64,000 nucleotides of DNA from Betaproteobacteria bacterium. GTDB taxonomy: Bacteria; Pseudomonadota; Gammaproteobacteria; Burkholderiales; JACQAP01. The notes below the pieces were generated by a model. That model did no database searches and was not told the origin of the DNA. It saw only the letters and a list, made by a program, of their open reading frames with translations. Shown here piece by piece: positions 36,338-44,158 of the stretch; the first letter of the stretch is position 1, and the number at the start of each line of letters is the position of its first letter. The DNA lies in contig JACQAP010000021.1 of assembly GCA_016194905.1 (NCBI GenBank), forward strand, positions 204,942 to 268,941, given 5' to 3'. Position numbers and translations under genes: made by a program.

Positions 36338-37166
36338 GGCGACGCATGCGGCAGACATCGCCAAGCTGGGCTACCTCGACCGTTACCTGGGCGAGCTGGC
36401 GCTCGACGAGATCCGGCGCGATGTCATCGACAAGATCGCTCGCACCAAGGCGAAGGAAGCAAGCGAGCCGACGGCGAACCGCTAACTCGCACTCATCCGG
36501 GCAGTGCTTAGGCGCGCTGCGTATGAGTGGGAGTGGATCGAGCGGCCACCGCGGGTGCGACTCTTTCCCGAGCGCAAGCGGCGGGTGCGCTATTTGACGC
36601 CTGACCAGGAAGGTGCGCTATTGCGCGCACTGCCCAGACACCAGGCGGACATGGCGCAGTTCGCTCTCGCCACGGGCCTGAGGCAGGCCAATGTGAAGGG
36701 CCTCGAATGGAGCCAGGTAGATATGCCGCGCCACATTGCTTGGGTTCATCCCGATCAAGCGAAAGGCAGCAAAGGCATCTGCGTTCCGCTCAACAAGGTC
36801 GCGTATCAGGTAGTCCAACGACAATTCAGAAAGCATCCTCGCTTCGTGTTCACGTACAACGGTAAACCAATCATAGCCGTCAACACCAAGGCCGGGAAGA
36901 AGGCTCTTCGGGCAGCCGACATTGAAGACTTCCGCTGGCATGACCTTCGACACGCGTGGGCCAGTCGTCACATCCAGGCCGGTACATCGACGGCTGAGCT
37001 GCAGGAACTCGGCGGCTGGCAATCGTCAGAGATGGTAAGACGCTACGCTCACTTCGCTGCCGAGCACCTGGCGAGGGCGGCCGCGCGGATCGATCCACCT
37101 GATATAAAAATGGCTACGGATGAAGAAGACGAGGAGCAGGTAGTAGCTAACCCCTTGTTCGAATAG
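36102..37166 (+). pseudogene. Tyrosine-recombinase integrase with one in-frame stop
   Basis: One frame reads from ATG 36102 to 37166 apart from a TAA at 36483-36485, inside TANR-stop-LALIRAVLRR where homologues typically have Tyr, so a TAC/TAT to TAA change is likely. Before it lie the N-terminal strand region (YKRKGSPFWWVRF) and core-binding domain; after it the catalytic domain with all key residues: Arg in TGLRQANV, HDLRH, the W of LGGW and the nucleophile Tyr in VRRYAHF. The gene is otherwise intact, so the damage is recent or the stop may be an assembly error. It sits directly before a tRNA-Lys 3' fragment, its probable attachment site. Confidence 0.85.
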
Positions 37167-37211
37167 TAGGCGGTGCGAGACTTGAACTCGCGACCAACGG
37201 ATTAAAAGTCC
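37164..37211 (-). other. tRNA-Lys 3' half, probable attachment site
   Basis: On the minus strand 37211-37164 reads as the 3' half of tRNA-Lys(UUU): anticodon loop CTTTTAA, stem TCCGT, variable TGGTC, T-arm GCGAG-TTCAAGT-CTCGC and an acceptor 3' strand, but it ends CTA rather than CCA. The 5' half is absent: the sequence before GGACTTTT does not pair. The T-arm and acceptor differ from the usual tRNA-Lys, so it is likely an old, drifted att copy. Its place at the 3' end of the integrase gene is typical of tRNA-borne islands. Confidence 0.7.
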
Positions 37212-37216
37212 ATTTT

Positions 37217-37717
37217 AAGAAATTCAACTCACCAATTGGCGACGGGCGAGTGCTCTACTATTTCGGTGGAAAGGGCTTCGTCAAACAGTTCCAACTCCCA
37301 AGTATTCTGTCGATGTTGCAGCAAGCGCGTATTTCTAATGCTGCTCAAGAAAATCAGGTCTCGGAGGTTTTTTAGTCGTGAACCGCAAAGTGTTGATGTT
37401 GTTCAGCTGTACGCGCGCCAGGAGTTCGTTGGCCGTTCGCAGCCGGTGGATGATGACGCTCATGAACTGGCGTGCTGCGATCAGGCTGCGATTGGTGAGG
37501 GCGTCAATGCTGCTTGGCGGTATGCATATAAGACTGGTGTTCGCCGTCGCCCGGCATTGTCAAGATTAGCGGGCAATGCCGGGTTGGTTGGGCCGAAGCG
37601 GGGTAGCGATGTCCCCAAAATTCATCCCAGAGACTGCAAAACTTACCCGGCTATTTGTGTAGCCATCCCTTTCGGGCGAGAGTGGGAAATATTTCGGCCT
37701 ACTTTGCCAACTGGACA
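37217..37717 (+). other. Gene fragment and unassigned sequence next to the att site
   Basis: A frame open from the att site to a TAG at 37373-37375 encodes GDGRVLYYFGGKGFVKQFQLP and a helical end, and could be the C-terminus of a gene cut by integration. A second frame (about 37380-37630) includes VQLYARQEFVGRSQPVDDDA but has no supported start or end. I do not recognise either. The rest, up to the cluster's first gene, carries no gene that I can support. Confidence 0.35.
37550..37583. other. 10-bp inverted repeat before the biosynthetic cluster
   Basis: Perfect arms CCCGGCATTG and CAATGCCGGG separated by 14 bases, about 135 bases upstream of the first cluster gene. No T-run follows. It could be an operator or a terminator without a T-tract. 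Confidence 0.4.
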
Positions 37718-38821
37718 ATGCCTTCAGATTGCATACGCGTGACTTCTTATTACAACTCGCTTGAGCCGGACGCGCTAATTCAGAAGTTCCTTGCCCATCC
37801 GCCGCAGGGATTTGATGCGTTCGTGTCGCCGGAGGGTGCGCCAGCATTTCGGACGCGCTTTGACCTGCTGACCACTCTGGATAAGGGTGTCAGGCGGCGC
37901 TTGATGGGGCTTCCGCTTTACCGCCACTGGTGCGAGTTATTGCGACCGCGCACTTGCTTTGTGGGGACCACGGTTTCCGAATACGGCCTGTTTCCGCGGC
38001 ATGTCTCGCCGGCTTCATTGGTGGCTGCGCTGAAGGAGCGATACGCCGATGAGTATCTGTTTCTCATCATCAAGGACGTGCCGCAATCCTCCCCGCTGCT
38101 GGATGCGTCAAGCAATGCCCATGCGCGAGATCTGCTCGCTGCGTGCAAGACTGCCGGGTTCGTGCTTCTGGAAGGCCAGGCGTTGGCCTACGTGACGATC
38201 GACTTCACTTCCGTGGATGCCTACATCGCGCGATTGTCGTCGGGTCGCCGTAAAGATATCCGGCGCAAGCTCCGCCTGCGGCAGGCCCTTCAGATCGAGT
38301 CCGTGCCGACGGGAAGCAACCGTTTCGAAATCCCAGAAGTCCTGGACGAATACTATGCGCTCTACCTCAATGTATTCCGGCAGAGCGAAATTCACTTCGA
38401 TCTGCTGAGCGCAGACTTCTTCAGAGCGCTGCTGCAGGACGCTTCCAGCGGCGGTATCGTGTTCGAGTACCGCCATGGTGGACAACTGATCGGTTTCAAC
38501 CTGTGCTTCAGGACAGACGGTAAACTCATCGATAAATACGTAGGTTTCCGCTACCCCGATGCGCGCGCGTTGAATCTTTACTTCATCAGCTGGTTCCATA
38601 ATCTTGCGTATGCGCTGGAGCAGGGGCTGACGCATTACGTGGCAGGCTGGACCGATCCCGGGATCAAGGCCTACCTTGGGGCGAAATTTACTTTTACCCG
38701 GCACGCCGTGCATGTTCGCAACGGCCTGCTCCGGGCGACGCTGCAGCGATTTTCCCGCTGGTTCGAAAGCGACCGCGAATGGCACGAAGGCCACGCCGAT
38801 GATGCCTCCAGTCGTTCTTGA
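37718..38821 (+). CDS. FemAB/GNAT-fold acyl- or aminoacyl-transferase
   Basis: About 367 residues from the ATG at 37718 (a TTG 63 bases upstream is an alternative). The second half has the pattern of FemAB-like or Acetyltransf_6 proteins: SSGRRKDIRRKLRLRQAL, then GGIVFEYRHGGQLIGFNLCF and KYVGFRYPDARALNLYF. Such enzymes transfer acyl or aminoacyl groups to amines. No signal peptide or membrane helix is visible. It overlaps the next gene by 23 bases, so the two act together. The donor could be the acyl carrier protein encoded in this cluster; that is inference. Confidence 0.72.
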   Translation: MPSDCIRVTSYYNSLEPDALIQKFLAHPPQGFDAFVSPEGAPAFRTRFDLLTTLDKGVRRRLMGLPLYRHWCELLRPRTCFVGTTVSEYGLFPRHVSPASLVAALKERYADEYLFLIIKDVPQSSPLLDASSNAHARDLLAACKTAGFVLLEGQALAYVTIDFTSVDAYIARLSSGRRKDIRRKLRLRQALQIESVPTGSNRFEIPEVLDEYYALYLNVFRQSEIHFDLLSADFFRALLQDASSGGIVFEYRHGGQLIGFNLCFRTDGKLIDKYVGFRYPDARALNLYFISWFHNLAYALEQGLTHYVAGWTDPGIKAYLGAKFTFTRHAVHVRNGLLRATLQRFSRWFESDREWHEGHADDASSRS

Positions 38822-39665
38822 TATCGACGGTTCGGTGGGGGCGTTGCCCGATTCCCTGGTGCTGCCGCTGGGTGCATGGCAGGAGCGCATCCGCTTCGGT
38901 TGCGGCATGCGCACGTTCGGTGAATTTTCACAGGCGCTGGTCCGAATGCTGCCCGGCAATCACGGCACGGTCTTCGTTGGCAGCGGGGACTTTCATCATG
39001 TCACACATGCGTTGGTCGCTCGTCGCGACGCAGAGGGCATGTTCAAGGTCGTAGTGCTCGACAATCATCCGGATAACATGCGGTTTCCGTTTGGCATCCA
39101 TTGCGGATCGTGGGTGCGGCACGTCGCGGCATTGCCATGGGTCAGCCATGTTCACGTGCTTGGCATTACATCGCGCGACGTCGGCGTAGCGCATGCCTGG
39201 GAGAACTACTTCACCCCGTTGCGTAGCGGCAAGCTAACCAATTGGTGCATTGGCGTTGATACCGGATGGGCAGCACATCTGGGTCTGGGCGACAGGTTTC
39301 TTTCGTTCGATTCCGCAGCGGGATTGCTCGACCGATTTACCGAATCTGTTCGCCACGATCCCATGCCGATCTACCTCACCATCGACAAGGATGTACTGAG
39401 CCCCGCGGCCGCTCATACCAATTGGGATCAGGGCTGCATGAGCGAAGAAGAAATGATGGAGGCGATCGCCCATTTCCAGGGTCGCCTGATCGGCAGCGAC
39501 ATCACGGGAGACGTCTCGAGTTACCGCTACCGGACCTGGTGGAAGCGTTGGCTTAGTGCGCTGGACCGGCAACCTGATGTGAGCGGTGGCGAGCTCGCCG
39601 GGTGGCAGCGTGAGCAGCATGTTATCAACCTGCGTTTGCTGGACGCCATCGCCGCGTGCTACTGA
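38799..39665 (+). CDS. Ureohydrolase (arginase/agmatinase)-fold enzyme
   Basis: About 288 residues from ATG 38799, which follows a GAAGG at the right distance. The three metal-site motifs of the arginase superfamily are present in altered form: VGSGDFHH (for GGDH), VLDNHPDNM (for DAHxD) and YLTIDKDVLSP (for SxDxDxxDP). The binuclear metal site therefore looks intact, but the motifs are distant from true arginases, so the substrate (a guanidine, formimino or amide compound) is open. It is the second gene of the rightward pair of the cluster. Confidence 0.75.
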   Translation: MMPPVVLDIDGSVGALPDSLVLPLGAWQERIRFGCGMRTFGEFSQALVRMLPGNHGTVFVGSGDFHHVTHALVARRDAEGMFKVVVLDNHPDNMRFPFGIHCGSWVRHVAALPWVSHVHVLGITSRDVGVAHAWENYFTPLRSGKLTNWCIGVDTGWAAHLGLGDRFLSFDSAAGLLDRFTESVRHDPMPIYLTIDKDVLSPAAAHTNWDQGCMSEEEMMEAIAHFQGRLIGSDITGDVSSYRYRTWWKRWLSALDRQPDVSGGELAGWQREQHVINLRLLDAIAACY

Positions 39666-39742
39666 GGCGTCGTGCCTGCTGTGGCGATTCGGCCTATTCC
39701 CTGATTGATGTAAATGTGTCGTGACTCAAGAAGGTCTGTTCT

Positions 39743-40984
39743 TCAGGAAGACAACTGCGCGACGAGTACGGCATTCGTGCCGCCAAAGGCAAAGGCATTC
39801 GACATCGCCGCGCGCAATTCCGGCATCCGACGCGCTTCGTTTGCCACGAAATCCAGGCCCAGATCAGGATCCGGCTGGCGCAGAAACATGGTTGGCGGAA
39901 CGGTGCGTCTGACGAGCGCCTGTACTGTGGCCACGAATTCAATAGCACCCGCGGCTCCCATAAGATGCCCGTGCATGGACTTCGTGGCGCTGATCGCAAG
40001 CCGATTGGCATGTTCTCCGAACACGGCACGCAGCGCTTCGGTCTCGACCCGGTCTCCGATCGGCGTGGCCGTGCCGTGTGCGTTGACGTGGCCGATGGCT
40101 GTTTCCTCCAGTCCCGCGTCTGTAAGCGCAGTACGCATCGCCCGGGCCTGGCCCGTGGTATCCGGCCTGCTCAAATGCTTCGCGTCGTTGCAACAGGCAT
40201 AGCCGGCGAGCTCTGCAAGAATGCGTGTCCCGCGCTTTTTCGCTGTCTGCCAGTCCTCCAGGACCACGAACGCCGCGCCTTCCCCCAACACCAGTCCGGT
40301 TCGATCGGCCGAGAAAGGACGGCAGGACTCGGCAGGATTCTGTTCATCTTCCGTCGCCAGGACATGCAGCATTTCCCAGCTCTTCAGCACGCCGAAGGTC
40401 AGCAGAGCCTCTGTTCCGCCCGCCAGGGCCAGGTCAATCCCCCCCGTGCGTATCGAGCGCATCGCTTCACCTATTGCAACAGCCCCGGAAGCGCAGGCAT
40501 TGGAATAGGTCAGGCAGGGTCCATATGCTTCGAACAACATCCCGACATGTGCGGCCGCCGCGTTGGACATTGCCAACATTACAGACAAGGGCCGCACGCG
40601 GTCCTGGCCGCGGACGAAAACTGCTTCATATCCATCCTCGACGGTCTGGGCACCGCCAAAGCCGCACCCGACAAAAACGCCTCGGCGCTCCGGGGGCGTT
40701 CCCGCGTGGGGGAGCCCGGCATTCAGCAAAGCTTCGCGCGCGGACAATATTGCCAGTTGCGATACCCGCTCGGTTTGTGCAATCAAAGTCGGAGGGAAAC
40801 CAGATAGATCGAGCTTGCCGATGCTTGCACCGAGATGAACGCCAAGTCGGTCGGAGTAGGGGGTGTCCAGACGGCGAATGCCCGACTTGCCCGCCAATAG
40901 TGCATCAAAAAAAACGTCGGCCCCGGTGCCCACCGGGGATACGACTCCCAAGCCTGTTACCGCGACCCGGCGCGGGCTGCTCAC
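39743..40984 (-). CDS. Beta-ketoacyl-ACP synthase (FabF-like), cluster-specific
   Basis: A 413-residue condensing enzyme with the full catalytic set: Cys164 (SNACASGAVA), His303 (NAHGTATPIGD) and Lys335/His340 (TKSMHGHLMGAAGA). It therefore can extend an acyl chain and is not a chain-length-factor-like dead homologue. The acyl carrier gene directly precedes it, sharing one base. No reductase, dehydratase or acyltransferase is in the cluster, so the chain would be a single condensation or be reduced by housekeeping enzymes. Confidence 0.9.
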   Translation of the reverse strand: MSSPRRVAVTGLGVVSPVGTGADVFFDALLAGKSGIRRLDTPYSDRLGVHLGASIGKLDLSGFPPTLIAQTERVSQLAILSAREALLNAGLPHAGTPPERRGVFVGCGFGGAQTVEDGYEAVFVRGQDRVRPLSVMLAMSNAAAAHVGMLFEAYGPCLTYSNACASGAVAIGEAMRSIRTGGIDLALAGGTEALLTFGVLKSWEMLHVLATEDEQNPAESCRPFSADRTGLVLGEGAAFVVLEDWQTAKKRGTRILAELAGYACCNDAKHLSRPDTTGQARAMRTALTDAGLEETAIGHVNAHGTATPIGDRVETEALRAVFGEHANRLAISATKSMHGHLMGAAGAIEFVATVQALVRRTVPPTMFLRQPDPDLGLDFVANEARRMPELRAAMSNAFAFGGTNAVLVAQLSS

Positions 40985-41235
40985 TAGCTTATGCCTGCTG
41001 CCTTCTTTTGAAGCACGGCGTCAACCAGCTTGGCGATATCGCTCACGGTTTCTATCGCGCCGCGTTCGTCGGAAAGCCTTATGGAAAATTCATCTTCAAG
41101 CGTGAACATGAACTCAATCGTGGTCAGCGAATCGATGCCCAGATCCGCCAGGGGTTGGTCCGGCCCCAGGCGTTCGGGCGCAAGCTGATATTGCTCCGCC
41201 AGCATGGCTTGGATGCGCTTAAGCGTGTCGCTCAT
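40984..41235 (-). CDS. Acyl carrier protein, cluster-specific
   Basis: An 83-residue carrier protein with the phosphopantetheine site Ser36 in DLGIDSLTTIEFMF and an acidic helix II (FTLEDEF). It differs from the fatty-acid ACP motif (DSLD.VEL), which fits a dedicated role. It overlaps the synthase gene by one base. No phosphopantetheinyl transferase is in the window. Confidence 0.92.
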   Translation of the reverse strand: MSDTLKRIQAMLAEQYQLAPERLGPDQPLADLGIDSLTTIEFMFTLEDEFSIRLSDERGAIETVSDIAKLVDAVLQKKAAGIS

Positions 41236-41327
41236 GTTATTGATTGGCCTCTTGCATTTGATTGATCTCGTCTCCGACCCCTGATTTTACATGCTGTTCT
41301 TGTACTTTATTGAATTGGCAAAACCAG

Positions 41328-42191
41328 CTACAGGCGCCAACCATAGCCGAGATAGAAGAGGTTGCCCACCCTACGTTCCATGATCGGACTGCTCGCGATC
41401 GGATCGCCAAGCCGTGTTACCTCGTAACCGAACAAAATGGTGCTTTTTTGGCCAAAATCGTAGTTGAAGTGCAGACCCGCATTCAGGTCCGTGGCGCTTC
41501 CCGGTTTGTAGAAGGGCCGCGAGGCGGTCGTCTCGTTATCTCCGACACCGTAGTAATAATTGGCAACCCGCGAATCCAAACGTTCAATTCCGACGAAAGC
41601 CTCCACCGCAAATCTATTGCTGATCTCGATCTGCCGGAAGCCCAGTAATCTGACGATACCCCCATCGCTCGCCCCGGTTACGTCGTGCAGATAGCCCAGA
41701 CTGAAGCCGCCGACGTCGGACCCGTAGTCGAGGCTTAAACCGGTTTCGACACTCGACTTTCTTGTCATCATCCCGGAGAGTCGATCACCATCGCGTGCAT
41801 TGAACCCCAGACGGGGTGTCGCGACGACAGCCAGTCCGAGGGTCTTCTCCTGATTGCCTAGTACATAGAGCCCTGCTTGCCAATAGTCTATGTATGCAAA
41901 ATCACCGAATCGCAAAGAGGCAAGCGGGACGGGAAATGCTCCATAGCGTGCGCCTCCACTGTAACGGGGACTGACTATTCCACCAATCCCAAGCCGTCCG
42001 CTGACAAATTTGTCTTCCGCATCGGTGTCCGATGCCTCAGCATACAATTCACTGGCGGCAAACTCGCAAACAACAAAGAGCGCCCACATGATGAATCGCT
42101 TGACCGACGGCCAGCGGGAAGGCCTGCCGAGGCCTTGTATCAAGCCTTTGGCAGACGTTGGCGGCCCGTCGGTATCCTCACTTGAAGTCAC
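41328..42191 (-). CDS. MipA/OmpV-family outer-membrane protein
   Basis: A ~250-residue barrel-type protein after a signal peptide. The long frame starts at 42191, but the likely start is the internal Met35 (MWALFVVCEFAASELYAEA, near 42089), giving a normal signal peptide. The mature part has alternating strands (GGIVSPRYSGGARYGAFPVP, YIDYWQAGLYVLG) and ends in aromatic YLGYGWRL, as in MipA/OmpV scaffolding proteins. It may carry the cluster product or a peptidoglycan partner. It lies 92 bases upstream of the acyl carrier gene on the same strand. Confidence 0.78.
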   Translation of the reverse strand: MTSSEDTDGPPTSAKGLIQGLGRPSRWPSVKRFIMWALFVVCEFAASELYAEASDTDAEDKFVSGRLGIGGIVSPRYSGGARYGAFPVPLASLRFGDFAYIDYWQAGLYVLGNQEKTLGLAVVATPRLGFNARDGDRLSGMMTRKSSVETGLSLDYGSDVGGFSLGYLHDVTGASDGGIVRLLGFRQIEISNRFAVEAFVGIERLDSRVANYYYGVGDNETTASRPFYKPGSATDLNAGLHFNYDFGQKSTILFGYEVTRLGDPIASSPIMERRVGNLFYLGYGWRL

Positions 42192-42235
42192 GATTTGTCT
42201 CGCCCTGATTTCAACGGAGTTTTGCGTTATTTCGC

Positions 42236-42643
42236 ATGGACAACCACCACAGATCGAAGCGTACCCTCGCGATCGGACTTGTGCTCGCGATAGTTTTTGA
42301 CACCGCCGGCCAGCTACTCTGGAAGTTCACGGCGGAGACGTTGCCCAGCACGGCCTCTCTGTGGCCGACAGTCGACGCGATGCTTCGGCAGCCCCTCGTT
42401 CTTGTCCTGGTGGGCGTGTTCGTCTGCCAGTTGATAAATTGGTTGAAGGTGCTCGAACACGCCGATCTCAGCTATGCGCAACCCATAACCTCCCTTAGCT
42501 ACGTCTCGGTGTGCGCATTCTCTGCGCATCTGTTCGGCGAGCACATCGGGCCTGCGAAGGCGGCCGGCATTCTGTGCATACTCTCCGGCGTGTGGCTGGT
42601 GAGCCAAAGCAAGCCGCTGGCCGGCTCGGGTCCCGAAAAATGA
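42236..42643 (+). CDS. SMR/EamA-type half-transporter, subunit 1
   Basis: A 135-residue protein with four hydrophobic helices and a basic C-terminal tail, typical of small-multidrug-resistance or ArnE/ArnF-like flippase subunits. Motifs include FDTAGQLLWKF in the first helix and EHADLSYAQPITSLSYV in the loop and third helix, close to the EmrE-like GxxxAYP pattern. It overlaps its partner gene by four bases, so the two probably form a heterodimer. Divergent from the MipA gene. Confidence 0.8.
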   Translation: MDNHHRSKRTLAIGLVLAIVFDTAGQLLWKFTAETLPSTASLWPTVDAMLRQPLVLVLVGVFVCQLINWLKVLEHADLSYAQPITSLSYVSVCAFSAHLFGEHIGPAKAAGILCILSGVWLVSQSKPLAGSGPEK

Positions 42644-42972
42644 GCGCAACGCTGGCAGGAGTGCTCCTGATAATTTTGAGTTCCGCGATCGAGGGTTTCG
42701 CGCAAGTGTGCCTCAAGCGATCCGCAATCGTGTCGACCGCAAAATCCCGCTGGATAGTTTTGGGCGTTTTGCTCTTCATCTTCGAAGCGCTCTTCTACAC
42801 CGGCGCGCTCCAGCGGCTGGACATCAGTACTGCTTATCCGTTGGGTGCTCTGAGCTTTGTGTCCGTGACCCTCTTCTCGCGCTGGATGCTGAACGAAACG
42901 GTCGATCTAAGACGCTGGATTGGCCTGACTCTGATTGTTTGCGGCGCCGCGCTCGTGGTGGCACAGTCCTAG
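42640..42972 (+). CDS. SMR/EamA-type half-transporter, subunit 2
   Basis: A 110-residue four-helix protein starting at the ATG that overlaps the previous stop. It carries the Glu in ILSSAIEGFAQVCLKRSA, in the place of the EmrE proton-coupling Glu, and the LDISTAYPLGALSFVSV motif of the family. Paired with subunit 1 it would export or flip an amine- or lipid-linked product. The ArnE/ArnF pair is the closest known arrangement. Confidence 0.82.
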   Translation: MSATLAGVLLIILSSAIEGFAQVCLKRSAIVSTAKSRWIVLGVLLFIFEALFYTGALQRLDISTAYPLGALSFVSVTLFSRWMLNETVDLRRWIGLTLIVCGAALVVAQS

Positions 42973-43074
42973 GCAAATCGGGGCTGCGCGGTTAATTGGT
43001 TCCAGCTGAAGTGTGCGCGCTCAGACCGATCCATACGAGTAATTCGAAGCCAAAAGGCCAAAATGCTGCGAATT

Positions 43075-44088
43075 TTACGAAAGCTGGTGAGCGTCGGCAG
43101 CTAAAAGGTGAATTCGATCCGGTGCCAGGTTATTCGCGGCTTTGCGCCGCGCGGTGTCCACCAGGCAGCTACGAAAGAATTCTGCCGAGAGCCTGACGAC
43201 CTCGTCACGCTGCTGGTCGATCGTGATCATGTGATAGCAATCGTGCAGCAACTCGACCCGAGTCGGACCGCCCAGATGACGCGCCAGGTATTCTGAATTT
43301 CTTGGACTGGTAACGTCGTCCTCCTTGGCCTGAAGGACGAGCGCTGGCGTGTGAACCGAGGAAAGTTCTGTCTTGACCAGACTGATGAACTGTCGCAACT
43401 CGCGCAGCGAGCGACCTGTCATCCCCAGATTGCCGGCTTCTTCGCTATTGCCGGATATCATGCTTGCATGAATGAATTCCCGCAGACGCTCATTCTTGAT
43501 GCCGTACGGAAAATTCTCGATAAATCGGTAGCGCCCCCCAACCGGGGTGTGCAAAAACAGCGGCAGCAGAAAGGCAAGCTTGGGCACCGCCCACCCGTCA
43601 TAAAACAGCGTCGTGGAATACAAGCCGAGCCCGCGAATCCTGCCCGGATGCTGTACCGACAAATGCATCGCCATAAGCGTGCCCATGGAGAGGCCCGCAA
43701 CGAATACATTTTCGTGGCGTAGAGAAATCTCGCGCCACGCTTTTTCGACGCTACCGTACCAGTCCCGCCATCCCGTCCGCAGCAGATCGTCTTCGCTCCC
43801 GCAGTGACCGGCAAGCTGCATGCCGTATGCGCTGAAGCCCTCCTTTGCGAGACCCCGACCAACGGCTTGCATTTCCACGGGCGTGCCCGTAAGACCGTGA
43901 ATCAGCAACACCGCTGCCTCGCCATTCCCGTAGCAAAAGCTCTTGTCCGCTATGGAAGACTTTGCGATGCTTGGAGCCAAATCGGCGGACGCGCCCGATA
44001 GGGGGGCTCTGCCGAGCCAGCCGTGGAGAAACTGCTGCCAACGGTTACCCCGTCCGTTGGGGTCGGGATACGGTTTTAGGCCATTCAT
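43075..44088 (-). CDS. Alpha/beta hydrolase (esterase/thioesterase-like)
   Basis: A 337-residue hydrolase with the oxyanion motif LLIHGLTGTP, nucleophile Ser134 (VAGLSMGTLMA), an acidic residue in QAKEDDVTSP and a late His in HDCYHMITID. The order and lengths match carboxylesterase/monoacylglycerol-lipase-type enzymes. In this cluster it might release a chain from the carrier protein or hydrolyse an ester of the product. No signal peptide is seen. It is 70 bases downstream of the aminotransferase gene on the same strand. Confidence 0.85.
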   Translation of the reverse strand: MNGLKPYPDPNGRGNRWQQFLHGWLGRAPLSGASADLAPSIAKSSIADKSFCYGNGEAAVLLIHGLTGTPVEMQAVGRGLAKEGFSAYGMQLAGHCGSEDDLLRTGWRDWYGSVEKAWREISLRHENVFVAGLSMGTLMAMHLSVQHPGRIRGLGLYSTTLFYDGWAVPKLAFLLPLFLHTPVGGRYRFIENFPYGIKNERLREFIHASMISGNSEEAGNLGMTGRSLRELRQFISLVKTELSSVHTPALVLQAKEDDVTSPRNSEYLARHLGGPTRVELLHDCYHMITIDQQRDEVVRLSAEFFRSCLVDTARRKAANNLAPDRIHLLAADAHQLS

Positions 44089-44158
44089 TGTCGTATGTAC
44101 CAGTGGGCCGCGGAAAGCGCCTAGTCGTCGATCGAGTGTAGAGTTGTTATATCAGTTG

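Noticed and set aside
36504-37166. Catalytic part of the integrase as a separate gene
   Set aside because: It is in the same frame as the upstream part, separated by one stop, so it is one interrupted gene.
37164-37211. Complete tRNA gene
   Set aside because: The 5' half is missing and the 3' end is CTA rather than CCA, so only an att fragment is claimed.
37236-37742. 168-codon ORF after the att site
   Set aside because: No start signal or family resemblance; it spans the hairpin and runs into the transferase gene in another frame.
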